18,929 bases of DNA from Clostridia bacterium (GTDB lineage Bacteria; Bacillota; Clostridia; CAKSNL01; HGM11501), in contig JAFPCL010000209.1 in assembly GCA_017390225.1 (NCBI GenBank), forward strand, positions 1 through 18,929, read 5' to 3'. The translations under genes and the position numbers were made by a program. The notes under the pieces were generated by a model, which had not been told where the DNA came from, did not search any database, and worked only from the letters and a program-made list of their open reading frames with translations. Numbering within the stretch: position 1 is the first letter of the stretch; each line of letters begins with the position of its first letter. Below are positions 1 to 8,078 of the stretch, one piece after another.

Positions 1-765
1 AGCTACCGTCATATCATGGTTTGGAAAAATGCGCCGGAAAACTTGACACTTACGCCGCCGCACGATATCAGCGATCGGAAAATTGCCGAATATTTGCCCA
101 ATGATCCTACATTACTTGCCATTATGGAAGCGAGTGCAAAGGTTCTGAAAGATCATCCAATTAATCAAAAAAGAATAGCACAAGGAAAAAATCCCGCAAC
201 CTCTTTGTGGCCATGGGGTGAAGGCAAAAAGCCTTCCATGCCGACATTCAAAGAAAAGTTCGGCATCGAACACGGCAGTGTGATTTCTGCCGTTGATCTG
301 ATCAAAGGGTTGGGAAAATGCATGGAGCTGGATGTAATCGACGTTGAAGGTGCTACCGGCAATGTAGATACCAATTGGGATGGAAAGGCAAATGCTGCAA
401 TCAATGCATTGAAGAATGGCAGTAGTTTCCTGTATGTTCATATGGAAGCTCCGGACGAATCCGGACATCAGGGTTCGGTGGAAAATAAAGTTTTCTCCAT
501 TGAAGCTATTGACGAAAAAGTATTGACGCCCATCGTTGCTTATTTAGATAGCACAGGAGAGAATTATCGCGTTCTGGTTTTGCCGGATCATCCGACGCCG
601 ATTTGCACAAAAACCCATGCAGGGGATCCTGTTCCTTGCCTTTTCTATGAAAAAGAAACCGCACAAGAAAAAGCAATTCAAGTTTTTTCGGAAAAGAATG
701 CGGCACTTTCGAAAGATGTATTTGCACCGGGGGATCTTTTAATGCAGTGGTTCTTACATTCCTGA
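1..765 (+). CDS. apgM: 2,3-bisphosphoglycerate-independent phosphoglycerate mutase, ApgM type (5' truncated by window edge)
   Basis: Interconverts 3- and 2-phosphoglycerate in glycolysis; the family belongs to the alkaline-phosphatase superfamily of metal enzymes. The reading frame is open from base 1, so the gene starts upstream; 254 C-terminal residues are visible, roughly the last two thirds of a protein of about 400 residues. Visible family marks are YRH at residues 2-4, the SLWPWGEG segment (about 68-75), MEAPDESGH (148-156), DHPTP (196-200) and a later THAGDPVP with a conserved His (206). The Asp/His residues in the last three are the expected metal ligands. Bacterial members are sometimes annotated as a proposed homoserine kinase (ThrH), because the gene often sits with threonine-pathway genes; no such neighbour is visible here, so that alternative cannot be settled. 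The next gene starts 16 bases after the stop, consistent with co-transcription. Confidence 0.9.
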   Translation, partial: SYRHIMVWKNAPENLTLTPPHDISDRKIAEYLPNDPTLLAIMEASAKVLKDHPINQKRIAQGKNPATSLWPWGEGKKPSMPTFKEKFGIEHGSVISAVDLIKGLGKCMELDVIDVEGATGNVDTNWDGKANAAINALKNGSSFLYVHMEAPDESGHQGSVENKVFSIEAIDEKVLTPIVAYLDSTGENYRVLVLPDHPTPICTKTHAGDPVPCLFYEKETAQEKAIQVFSEKNAALSKDVFAPGDLLMQWFLHS

Positions 766-781
766 TAGGGAGATAAAACAT

Positions 782-1924
782 ATGGAAGAATTCTTCGAAA
801 GATTGAACACGTGGTATAAAAAGTTTTTTAAATATGTCAGACTGCTGATTTTGGTATTGGTTGCCTATTTTCTTTTGCAACTGTTTCCTTATGTATTTCC
901 TGCATTTTTGCCGGTGATTATAGGCTTCTTGCTGGCACAAATCGTATCCGTCGGCGCCAGGTTTTTCATGAAAAAGTGCAAAATGAAAAGACCTTTGGCA
1001 ATTGTATGCTCTCTTGTTTTGTATCTTGGTGTTATTGCAAGTATATTGTTTGCGGTCATTCGCTTTCTGATTAACAAAATACAGAGTTTGATTCTATATT
1101 TTGTCGGCGTGATCAATGCAGGTAGGGCAGAAACACTGCAGGAGAATTGGACAGCTTTATTTGAAGAGCTCGAAGAGAATTTTTCGTTCTTGCCACATGA
1201 AACGATCGAAATGATTTCAGGCGCTTTCACCCGATTGATTGAAGCTTTGACCGGATGGATTACATCGGCAGTTTCTCCGATTACCGGTGGTGCTATTTCG
1301 ATTGTGCGCAGTGCACCGCAGGCGGTTATTTTTATCGTTGTCATGTTTATGACGGCCTATTTCTTTTTGGCAGATCACGACAGAATATTCTCTTTTGCCA
1401 AGGAGAAAGCACCACTTGGTATGAAAAAACTGTATCACGCACTAAAGGAACAGTTGATTTTTGCTTTTAACTCATACATTAAAGCACAGTTGATTTTAAT
1501 GAGCATTGCGGCAATTGAATTGTCTGTCGGTTTTTTCGTCACAGGGATAATCACAAACAACAGTATGTTAAAACACTTCTGGATTGTGATTGCCATTCTG
1601 GTTGCCGTTGTAGATGCCATTCCCGTTTTGGGGGTGGGGGCTGTTACAACGCCTTGGGCAATTGTTTCTCTTCTCATGGGAAATTTCAAGTTGGCGATAT
1701 GCTTGTGGATTATTCAGGCTGTATGCTTTACGGTTCGGCAAATCATTGAGCCGCGTATCGTCAGTCAAAAAATCGGACTGCATCCCATTGTGACCTTGAC
1801 CTGCATTTATTGCGGTTTGTATTTCTTTGGGGTGTTCGGCATGATTTTAGTGCCGGTCAGTGTTCTTGTAATCATAAATTTGTACAAAGCGGGCACCTTT
1901 GCGTGGGTGTTTCGTTCAGAATAA
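782..1924 (+). CDS. ytvI: AI-2E/UPF0118 family membrane protein, YtvI-like
   Basis: A 380-residue polytopic membrane protein. It opens with an amphipathic segment and two hydrophobic stretches (about 18-40 and 43-60), then a further segment (about 73-98), a soluble loop (about 115-155), and several more membrane segments to the end. The central TAYFFLADHDRIF motif, followed by a KxKAPLG-type loop and the C-terminal VDAIPVLGVG...IIEPRIVSQKIGLHP motifs, are typical of the AI-2E transporter/UPF0118 family. Size and the FLADHDRI region resemble the sporulation protein YtvI more than the shorter quorum-signal exporters, but that subfamily call is inference. The substrate is unknown; the family includes autoinducer-2 exporters and Na+/H+ antiporters. 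The start is supported by AGGGAGA at 767-773, eight bases before the ATG. fhs follows 23 bases downstream. Confidence 0.85.
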   Translation: MEEFFERLNTWYKKFFKYVRLLILVLVAYFLLQLFPYVFPAFLPVIIGFLLAQIVSVGARFFMKKCKMKRPLAIVCSLVLYLGVIASILFAVIRFLINKIQSLILYFVGVINAGRAETLQENWTALFEELEENFSFLPHETIEMISGAFTRLIEALTGWITSAVSPITGGAISIVRSAPQAVIFIVVMFMTAYFFLADHDRIFSFAKEKAPLGMKKLYHALKEQLIFAFNSYIKAQLILMSIAAIELSVGFFVTGIITNNSMLKHFWIVIAILVAVVDAIPVLGVGAVTTPWAIVSLLMGNFKLAICLWIIQAVCFTVRQIIEPRIVSQKIGLHPIVTLTCIYCGLYFFGVFGMILVPVSVLVIINLYKAGTFAWVFRSE

Positions 1925-1947
1925 AGAATTTCGGGAGGTAAACATAG

Positions 1948-3615
1948 ATGAAAACGGATATTGAAATTGCACAAAGTGTAAAAATGCAGGATATTACGGA
2001 AATTGCAAAGTGTGCTAATATCCCCGAGGATGCCATTGAACAATACGGACGATATAAGGCAAAGGTTAGTCTATCTGTTTTATCGGAAGAAACAAAGACA
2101 AAAGGAAAGCTTGTGTTGGTAACGGCCATCAATCCGACACCGGCAGGCGAAGGGAAAACAACCACAACGATTGGATTGACCGATGGGCTGAGACGACTGG
2201 GAAAAAATGCCATGGTCGCACTGCGCGAACCGTCTTTAGGCCCTGTGTTTGGCGTGAAAGGCGGTGCTGCCGGCGGCGGTTGGGCACAGGTCGTGCCGAT
2301 GGAAGATATTAATCTGCATTTTACCGGCGATTTTCATGCCATTGGGGCGGCAAATAATTTGCTTGCGGCTATGCTGGATAACCACATCTATCAGGGAAAT
2401 GCATTGGGCATCGATCCCAGAAGAATCACCTGGCATCGTTGTGTGGATATGAACGACCGTCAGCTTCGATTTGTAACTGATGGCTTGGGCGGCAGAGTCA
2501 ACGGTGTGCCTCGTGAAGATTCGTATGACATTACCGTTGCTTCCGAAATTATGGCTGTGCTTTGTCTTTCTTCTTCCATTACGGATTTGAAGAAAAGATT
2601 GGCATCTATTATTGTGGGTTATACATATGATGAAAAGCCGGTAACTGCCGGAGATTTGCATGCAGAAGGTGCAATGACAGCACTTTTGAAGGATGCTATC
2701 AAGCCGAATCTTGTGCAGACACTGGAAGGCACGCCTGCTTTTGTACATGGCGGACCTTTTGCCAATATTGCCCATGGTTGTAACTCTGTGATTGCAACGA
2801 AAATGGCAATGCATTTTGCAGATTATGCGATCACAGAAGCCGGATTCGGCGCTGACTTAGGCGCAGAAAAGTTCTTGGATATCAAATGTCGTTGTGCCGA
2901 TCTTAAACCGTCTGCTGTTGTTGTCGTAGCGACAATCCGTGCGCTGAAAATGCACGGAGGTCTGCCGAAAACGGAACTTGCCAATGAAGATTTGGTCGCC
3001 CTCAAAAACGGACTCCCGAATCTTTTGCGCCATGTGTCCAACATGCAAAATGTATATCAATTGCCGACCGTGGTGGCAGTCAACCGTTTCCCCACGGATA
3101 CGGATGCAGAGGTTGCACTTCTCATTGAAGAATGTGCAAAGGTCGGCGTGAAAGCAATTCTTTCTGATGTCTGGGCAAAGGGCGGAGAAGGCGGCATTGC
3201 TTTGGCAGAAGAAGTGATTCGTCTTTGCGAACAAGACAATGATTTTGCTTTCAGCTATGAAGAATCCTTGTCTATTGAAGAAAAAATCGATGCGATTGTT
3301 CGTCGCGTATATGGTGGCGACGGTGTTGCATTTACAAAACCTGCACAAAAGCAGGTACAAGAGTTGACAAAGCTTGGATTCGGGAATTTGCCTGTGTGTA
3401 TTGCAAAAACACAGTACAGCTTTTCGGATGATGCCACAAAACTTGGTGCACCCGAAGGCTTTACCGTGACGGTTCGTAATGTCAAAGTGTCTGCCGGTGC
3501 AGGCTTTATTGTCGCCTTGACAGGTGATATCATGACGATGCCGGGACTTCCCAAATCTCCTGCAGCTGAGCGCATTGATGTAGATGAAAACGGCGTTATT
3601 TCCGGATTGTTCTAA
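1948..3615 (+). CDS. fhs: Formate--tetrahydrofolate ligase
   Basis: ATP-dependent cytoplasmic enzyme joining formate to tetrahydrofolate to give 10-formyl-THF. This is the entry step of the methyl branch of the Wood-Ljungdahl pathway, and it also supplies one-carbon units for purine and formyl-Met synthesis. The protein has 555 residues, the normal length for the monofunctional bacterial enzyme. The nucleotide-binding loop TPAGEGKTT is at residues 64-72. It is followed by LREPSLGPVFGVKGGAAGGG (about 92-111) and the HFTGDFHAI segment, both diagnostic of the family. The C terminus carries the conserved GDIMTMPGLPKSPAAE segment. GGGAGG at 1933-1938 lies nine bases before the ATG. folD, the next enzyme in the same pathway, lies about 3.6 kb downstream on the same strand, which suggests shared transcription. 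The enzyme alone does not prove acetogenesis, since many purine- and amino-acid-fermenting clostridia also have it. Confidence 0.97.
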   Translation: MKTDIEIAQSVKMQDITEIAKCANIPEDAIEQYGRYKAKVSLSVLSEETKTKGKLVLVTAINPTPAGEGKTTTTIGLTDGLRRLGKNAMVALREPSLGPVFGVKGGAAGGGWAQVVPMEDINLHFTGDFHAIGAANNLLAAMLDNHIYQGNALGIDPRRITWHRCVDMNDRQLRFVTDGLGGRVNGVPREDSYDITVASEIMAVLCLSSSITDLKKRLASIIVGYTYDEKPVTAGDLHAEGAMTALLKDAIKPNLVQTLEGTPAFVHGGPFANIAHGCNSVIATKMAMHFADYAITEAGFGADLGAEKFLDIKCRCADLKPSAVVVVATIRALKMHGGLPKTELANEDLVALKNGLPNLLRHVSNMQNVYQLPTVVAVNRFPTDTDAEVALLIEECAKVGVKAILSDVWAKGGEGGIALAEEVIRLCEQDNDFAFSYEESLSIEEKIDAIVRRVYGGDGVAFTKPAQKQVQELTKLGFGNLPVCIAKTQYSFSDDATKLGAPEGFTVTVRNVKVSAGAGFIVALTGDIMTMPGLPKSPAAERIDVDENGVISGLF

Positions 3616-3635
3616 ACTATTATACTGGTTATATT
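3607..3635 (+). promoter_or_regulatory. Possible weak promoter ahead of uppP
   Basis: TTGTTC at 3607-3612 is separated by exactly 17 bases from TATATT at 3630-3635, 23 bases before the uppP start. The -35 match to TTGACA is poor, and the box overlaps the end of fhs. An internal promoter inside a longer transcription unit is possible, but chance is a real alternative in A/T-rich sequence. Confidence 0.25.
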
Positions 3636-3658
3636 TTAAATGACGAAAAGAGGTACTT

Positions 3659-4495
3659 ATGGAATTTTTAAAATACATAGCCATGGGTGTTATGCAAGGA
3701 ATCACGGAATTTTTGCCCGTTTCCAGCTCCGGACACCTGGCACTACTTAAGCATTTGTTTGGAGATTCCTTTTTGGAGATCGGTATGAGTTATGATATCT
3801 TGCTTCATTTAGCAACGCTCATTGCCGTGTTCTGTGTTTATCGAAAAGATATATGGAATCTGATTACCGCTTTTTTCCGTATGGTAAAGGGCATTTTTAC
3901 TAAAGAAAAAAGCATCTGGGAAGATGAATATGTTCGGTTGATTTTGCTTCTGATTGTTGGCTGTATTCCTGCCGGTATTGCCGGATTCGCCTTTGGTGAT
4001 ATCATTGAAGCATTCTTCGCAAAGCACTTGTGGTCGATTGGTGCAATGCTGCTTGTGACATCGGTTCTGATGTTCTTGTGTGACCGTTTGGTAGAAGGCA
4101 ACAAATCTGCAAAAACCGCAACATGGAAGCAAGCTTTGTTAACCGGCTTGTTTCAAGCTTGTGCGATTGTGCCCGGCTTGTCCCGCAGTGGTTCTACGGT
4201 AACGGGCGGCCTTTTGGCAGGATTATCCCGTGAATTTGCCGTGAAATATTCATTTTTGTTGAGTATTCCCGTGATTCTGGGAGCTGCTATCACAGACATC
4301 CCCGATTTGCTGGGCGAGGCAGGAGCATCCATTGCATGGGGTTCTGCAATTTGCGGCATGATTGTTGCAACGGCTGTCGGCTATTTATCCATTCGTTTTA
4401 TGCTGAAATTATTTTCAAATAAAAAGCTTTCTGTATTTGGATGGTATTGCCTGGTTGTAGGGCTTGCAACAATTTTAATTTCCGTCATTGGTTGA
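3659..4495 (+). CDS. uppP: Undecaprenyl-diphosphate phosphatase (bacitracin resistance protein BacA family)
   Basis: Integral membrane enzyme that dephosphorylates undecaprenyl diphosphate to undecaprenyl phosphate, recycling the lipid carrier for peptidoglycan and other envelope glycans; extra copies confer bacitracin tolerance. The 278-residue length is normal. Both signature regions are present: QGITEFLPVSSSGH at residues 13-26, with the catalytic Glu17, and PGLSRSGST at 172-180, with the conserved Arg176. About seven to eight hydrophobic segments are visible, including 93-111, 125-141, 158-172, 194-212 and the C-terminal hydrophobic tail. AAGAGG (3648-3653) is five bases before the ATG. 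It lies between fhs and the FtsK gene without strong promoter signals, so it is probably part of the same long transcript. A lone polysaccharide flippase farther downstream may also consume or release this carrier, but that link is inference. Confidence 0.96.
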   Translation: MEFLKYIAMGVMQGITEFLPVSSSGHLALLKHLFGDSFLEIGMSYDILLHLATLIAVFCVYRKDIWNLITAFFRMVKGIFTKEKSIWEDEYVRLILLLIVGCIPAGIAGFAFGDIIEAFFAKHLWSIGAMLLVTSVLMFLCDRLVEGNKSAKTATWKQALLTGLFQACAIVPGLSRSGSTVTGGLLAGLSREFAVKYSFLLSIPVILGAAITDIPDLLGEAGASIAWGSAICGMIVATAVGYLSIRFMLKLFSNKKLSVFGWYCLVVGLATILISVIG

Positions 4496-4529
4496 TAAAG
4501 GGTAGAAAATAAATGGAGGATTTTTCGCT

Positions 4530-7145
4530 GTGAGTGAAAATGAACGAAAAGTAAAAAAGAAAAACGAAACAAATCCTAAACGTCATAGTAGCGGAAGAAG
4601 CAATAAAGCTTTGACGATTGGACAAAAAAAGGCAATTAGTATCATTGTGTTGGTTTTTTTGTGTATTGTCTTTGTTTTGAGTATTTACACGCCTGCAGGA
4701 AGCGTTGGTATAGGTCTTGGAATCCGAAATCTGTGTAAGGGGCTTCTGGGAGTGGCGGCATATGTTCTTCCGATTGCATGTATCGGTGTTTTGATTCATA
4801 TGTTGGCACACAAAGATAAGGAAAACCGATATGTGTTTCACTATGTTTCTGCTTTTTTGCTTGTGATTTTTCTTGCTTCGCTGATGCATATGATGATGCA
4901 GGATGCTGTGATGCAACATCATGTGCAGGATGTTGCAGGTGTGCCAAACGGAATGCTTCCGCAAGGAAAGCTTACGGTAGCCGATTGCTTTAAAGCCGGC
5001 ATTGCAGGCACAGGCGGTGGATTTTTAGGTGGTGGGTTTGCGCTACTTTTGCTTCTTATGTTCCATCCGGTTTTGGCAACGGTTGTTTTATGCGCGCTGA
5101 TTGCAGTCACATTGGTTGTGCTGACAAAGTTTCGCCTTTCCAGATTATTATTTGGGAAGCTTTATCGCTGGCTAAAAACCTGTTGGGATGAAGAAATGGA
5201 AATCCGACGCATCGAAAAAGAAGAGAAGAAAAGAAAAAAGGAAGAAGAATCACAAGAAAAGGAATCCACGGATGCGGAGATAGTTCTGCCTGAAAAGAAG
5301 AAAAGAAATAGAAAAGACGAAATGTCTTCTGCGGAACAAAAAGAAGCACCGGAGCTTCTTACGGAAGTGGATAGAAATAAACGACATCCCAAAAAGAACA
5401 AAGATGTATACGATCCCTTTACAGATGAAGATTTGCTGGATGATGTGCCGTCGGAGAAACCGGAAGCACCGCTTACAGAAGAACCTGCCAATGAAGACAT
5501 TATTATTCCCGGAACAGAGGAAGTTGTTTTTGATGACAAACCTATTCCCGTGATTTACGGCGTCCAGATTGATATGGAGGGTGTTCGTCACACGGATATA
5601 GCAGGAGACGATGAGGATGATCGCCCGAAAATTGATATGGATGCAGTGGATATAGATCCGGATGTGGAATCGGAAGAGGAAGAAGAAATCGAAAAGCCTT
5701 ATGAGCATCCGACAACCGATATTATGTCGCCCGTTGCACGAGATGAAAATGAGCAGAAGCCGGAAGAGCTTCGCGCACAAGCACAGGTACTGACGAAAAC
5801 ACTGGAAAGCTTCGGTGTGCAAACAAGAGTGCTTGAAATTCGCCAAGGACCTACTGTCACGCGCTTTGAATTGGCACCGCAAGCAGGCGTTCGCGTCAGT
5901 CGCATTACCGGATTGGCAGATGATATTGCGCTTTCTTTGGCAGCAACGGCTGTTCGAATCGAAGCGCCGATTCCCGGAAAAGCCGCTGTCGGCATCGAAA
6001 TTCCTAACCAAAAAATCTCTGTCGTTCACTTGCGTGAAGTATTGGAATCCAAAGCTTTCATAGAAAGCTCTTCAAAGTTGACCTTTGCAGTCGGGAAAGA
6101 CATTACGGGTACTTGCATTGTCGGTGACGTGGCAAAAATGCCGCATCTTCTGATTGCAGGTCAGACAGGCTCCGGTAAGAGCGTGTGCTTGAACGGACTG
6201 ATTGCAAGTATTATTTTCAAAGCATCTCCCAATGAAGTGAAAATGATTATGATTGACCCGAAGGTCGTTGAATTGGGTGTCTACAACGGAATTCCTCATT
6301 TGATGATCCCGGTTGTTACCGATCCGAAAAAGGCTGCCAATGCACTTTCTTGGGCAGTCGGTGAAATGCAAAACAGATACAAAATGTTTGAAAACTGGCA
6401 TGTGCGTAACATTCAGGGGTATAATGAGCTTGCGGCAAAAGAAGGCTTTAAGCCGATGGAACAAATTGTGATTATCATCGACGAGTTGGCAGACCTTATG
6501 ATGGTAGCATCCAAAGAAGTGGAAGACTCCATTTGCCGTCTGGCACAGCTGGCTCGTGCCGCAGGTATGCATTTGATTGTTGCCACGCAAAGACCGTCTG
6601 TCAATGTTATTACCGGTGTCATTAAAGCCAATATTCCGTCTCGAATTGCATTTTCTGTGGCAAGTTTCGTTGACTCCCGCACCATTTTAGATTGCGGTGG
6701 CGCAGAAAAGCTTTTAGGACGAGGTGACATGCTGTATTATCCTTCCGGCGCCGGAAAGCCGATCCGTTTGCAAGGTGCATATGTATCCGATCAGGATATC
6801 GAATCCATCGTCAGCTTTGTTAAAACAGGACAGACACCTCGCTACGATGAAGATATTATCGAAAAAATTGAAACCATTGTTCCCACAAGCGGTGAAGAAG
6901 ATGCAGGAGATGCAGATGAACTTTTGTCCAAAGCCATTGAACTTGTTGTAGAAGCAGGACAAGCATCTACGTCTTATTTGCAACGTCGTCTGAAGGTAGG
7001 CTACAGCCGTGCCGGTCGTATTATGGATCAAATGGAAGAACGTGGTATTATTGGACCGCCGGAAGGCGCAAAACCAAGAGCGGTGTTGATCTCAAGACAG
7101 GAAATGTATGACATGATGATCAACATTGATGAGGAAGAAGAGTAA
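4530..7145 (+). CDS. DNA translocase FtsK/SpoIIIE family
   Basis: Membrane-anchored hexameric ATPase that pumps chromosomal DNA through the closing division septum or into the forespore. The protein has 871 residues. An N-terminal basic tail is followed by about four or five membrane segments (35-52, 70-92, 104-122, 158-178, 180-200), then a long charged linker (about 205-405) that is Lys/Glu-rich first and strongly acidic later. The motor follows, with Walker A GQTGSGKS (544-551, Lys550) and Walker B IIIDELADLMM (Asp651, Glu652). A C-terminal winged-helix gamma domain (about 790-860) should read oriented DNA motifs. The start is GTG at 4530, backed by GGAGG at 4515-4519; no closer in-frame ATG fits better. 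Whether it acts mainly in vegetative division (FtsK/SftA-like) or sporulation (SpoIIIE) cannot be told from sequence; the membrane domain favours FtsK/SpoIIIE over soluble SftA. Confidence 0.96.
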   Translation: MSENERKVKKKNETNPKRHSSGRSNKALTIGQKKAISIIVLVFLCIVFVLSIYTPAGSVGIGLGIRNLCKGLLGVAAYVLPIACIGVLIHMLAHKDKENRYVFHYVSAFLLVIFLASLMHMMMQDAVMQHHVQDVAGVPNGMLPQGKLTVADCFKAGIAGTGGGFLGGGFALLLLLMFHPVLATVVLCALIAVTLVVLTKFRLSRLLFGKLYRWLKTCWDEEMEIRRIEKEEKKRKKEEESQEKESTDAEIVLPEKKKRNRKDEMSSAEQKEAPELLTEVDRNKRHPKKNKDVYDPFTDEDLLDDVPSEKPEAPLTEEPANEDIIIPGTEEVVFDDKPIPVIYGVQIDMEGVRHTDIAGDDEDDRPKIDMDAVDIDPDVESEEEEEIEKPYEHPTTDIMSPVARDENEQKPEELRAQAQVLTKTLESFGVQTRVLEIRQGPTVTRFELAPQAGVRVSRITGLADDIALSLAATAVRIEAPIPGKAAVGIEIPNQKISVVHLREVLESKAFIESSSKLTFAVGKDITGTCIVGDVAKMPHLLIAGQTGSGKSVCLNGLIASIIFKASPNEVKMIMIDPKVVELGVYNGIPHLMIPVVTDPKKAANALSWAVGEMQNRYKMFENWHVRNIQGYNELAAKEGFKPMEQIVIIIDELADLMMVASKEVEDSICRLAQLARAAGMHLIVATQRPSVNVITGVIKANIPSRIAFSVASFVDSRTILDCGGAEKLLGRGDMLYYPSGAGKPIRLQGAYVSDQDIESIVSFVKTGQTPRYDEDIIEKIETIVPTSGEEDAGDADELLSKAIELVVEAGQASTSYLQRRLKVGYSRAGRIMDQMEERGIIGPPEGAKPRAVLISRQEMYDMMINIDEEEE

Positions 7146-7158
7146 AATAAAGAGCAAA

Positions 7159-7199
7159 AACAGACAGTATGGGCTGATTTACAGCCTGTTCTGTCTGTT
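7159..7199 (+). repeat. Stem-loop between the ftsK and folD genes
   Basis: AACAGACAG (7159-7167) pairs perfectly with CTGTCTGTT (7191-7199). Inside it GGGCTG (7171-7176) pairs with CAGCCT (7182-7187) around a 5-base loop. No T-run follows, so it is not a standard intrinsic terminator. It may be an RNA-processing or stability element, or a leaky terminator, within the widest intergenic gap (81 bases) of the run. Confidence 0.5.
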
Positions 7200-7226
7200 G
7201 TGATGAAAAAAGGAGAGAAATAGAGA

Positions 7227-8063
7227 ATGAAATTATTAGATGGAAAAGCTGTATCTGCTCGATTGATGGAAGAAATGGCAAGGGAAGTGGAAACTCTTTC
7301 TGTGAAACCTTGTCTTGCCGTTGTTTTGGTTGGCGATGATCCTGCTTCTCGCGTATACGTCAACAACAAGAAAAAAGGATGCGAAAAATTGGGCATTCGA
7401 TCTTTGGAATATACCATGCCGAAAGAAACAACACAGGCACAGCTTTTGGAGCTGATCGATGCATTAAATGAAGATAAAAATGTTCATGGCATCTTAGTGC
7501 AGTTGCCGCTTCCGAAGCATTTAGATGAAAAAACAGTGATTCGTGCCATTCGTCCCGAAAAAGACGTAGATGCATTTCATCCTGTCAATGTGGGCAAAAT
7601 CATGATTGGCGATTTTGACTTCTTGCCTTGCACGCCGGCAGGCATCATGGAACTGATTGCCGAAAGCGGTACAGATTTGACGGGCAAAGAATGTGTTGTC
7701 ATTGGCAGAAGTAATATTGTCGGCAAACCGATGGCAATGCTTCTTCTGCATAAAAATGCCACAGTCACCATTTGCCATTCAAAAACCCGTGATTTAAAAG
7801 AAGTCACACGCCGTGCAGACGTGCTCGTTGCGGCAGTGGGAATTCCGAATTTTGTTACGGCGGATATGGTGCGCCCCGGTGCAGTTGTTATTGATGTTGG
7901 CATCAATCGTCTGGATGACGGTAAACTGACGGGCGATGTGGATTTTGAAGCTGTTTCTCCGATTGCCTCTGCGATTACGCCCGTTCCCGGTGGCGTTGGT
8001 CCGATGACGATTGCCATGCTGATGCGCAACACAATCACGGCGGCAAAAAAACAGAATCAATAA
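7227..8063 (+). CDS. folD: Bifunctional methylene-THF dehydrogenase / methenyl-THF cyclohydrolase
   Basis: Cytoplasmic enzyme interconverting 5,10-methylene-, 5,10-methenyl- and 10-formyl-tetrahydrofolate using NAD(P). It works directly with the 10-formyl-THF produced by the upstream fhs product. The 278-residue protein has the expected active-site YxxxK (Tyr44, Lys48), the VQLPLP segment with Gln92, and the KDVDAFHP segment with Asp115. It also has the dinucleotide-binding GRSNIVGKP (160-168) and the C-terminal TPVPGGVGPMT signature. AGGAG at 7211-7215 lies 11 bases before the ATG. topB starts 15 bases after the stop. Together with fhs this forms a split one-carbon module in one co-directional run. 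Coenzyme preference (NAD or NADP) cannot be read reliably from the sequence. Confidence 0.97.
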   Translation: MKLLDGKAVSARLMEEMAREVETLSVKPCLAVVLVGDDPASRVYVNNKKKGCEKLGIRSLEYTMPKETTQAQLLELIDALNEDKNVHGILVQLPLPKHLDEKTVIRAIRPEKDVDAFHPVNVGKIMIGDFDFLPCTPAGIMELIAESGTDLTGKECVVIGRSNIVGKPMAMLLLHKNATVTICHSKTRDLKEVTRRADVLVAAVGIPNFVTADMVRPGAVVIDVGINRLDDGKLTGDVDFEAVSPIASAITPVPGGVGPMTIAMLMRNTITAAKKQNQ

Positions 8064-8078
8064 AGAGAGGAAAAAACG

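Noticed and set aside
2857..3705. A 282-residue open frame on the - strand across fhs
   Set aside because: It lies wholly opposite a well-conserved fhs gene, has no family-like motifs and has His/Cys/Arg-rich composition typical of antisense shadows.
5250..6029. A 259-residue open frame on the - strand across the FtsK linker
   Set aside because: Shadow of the acidic linker: low-complexity composition rich in Phe, Cys and Arg, and no ribosome site.
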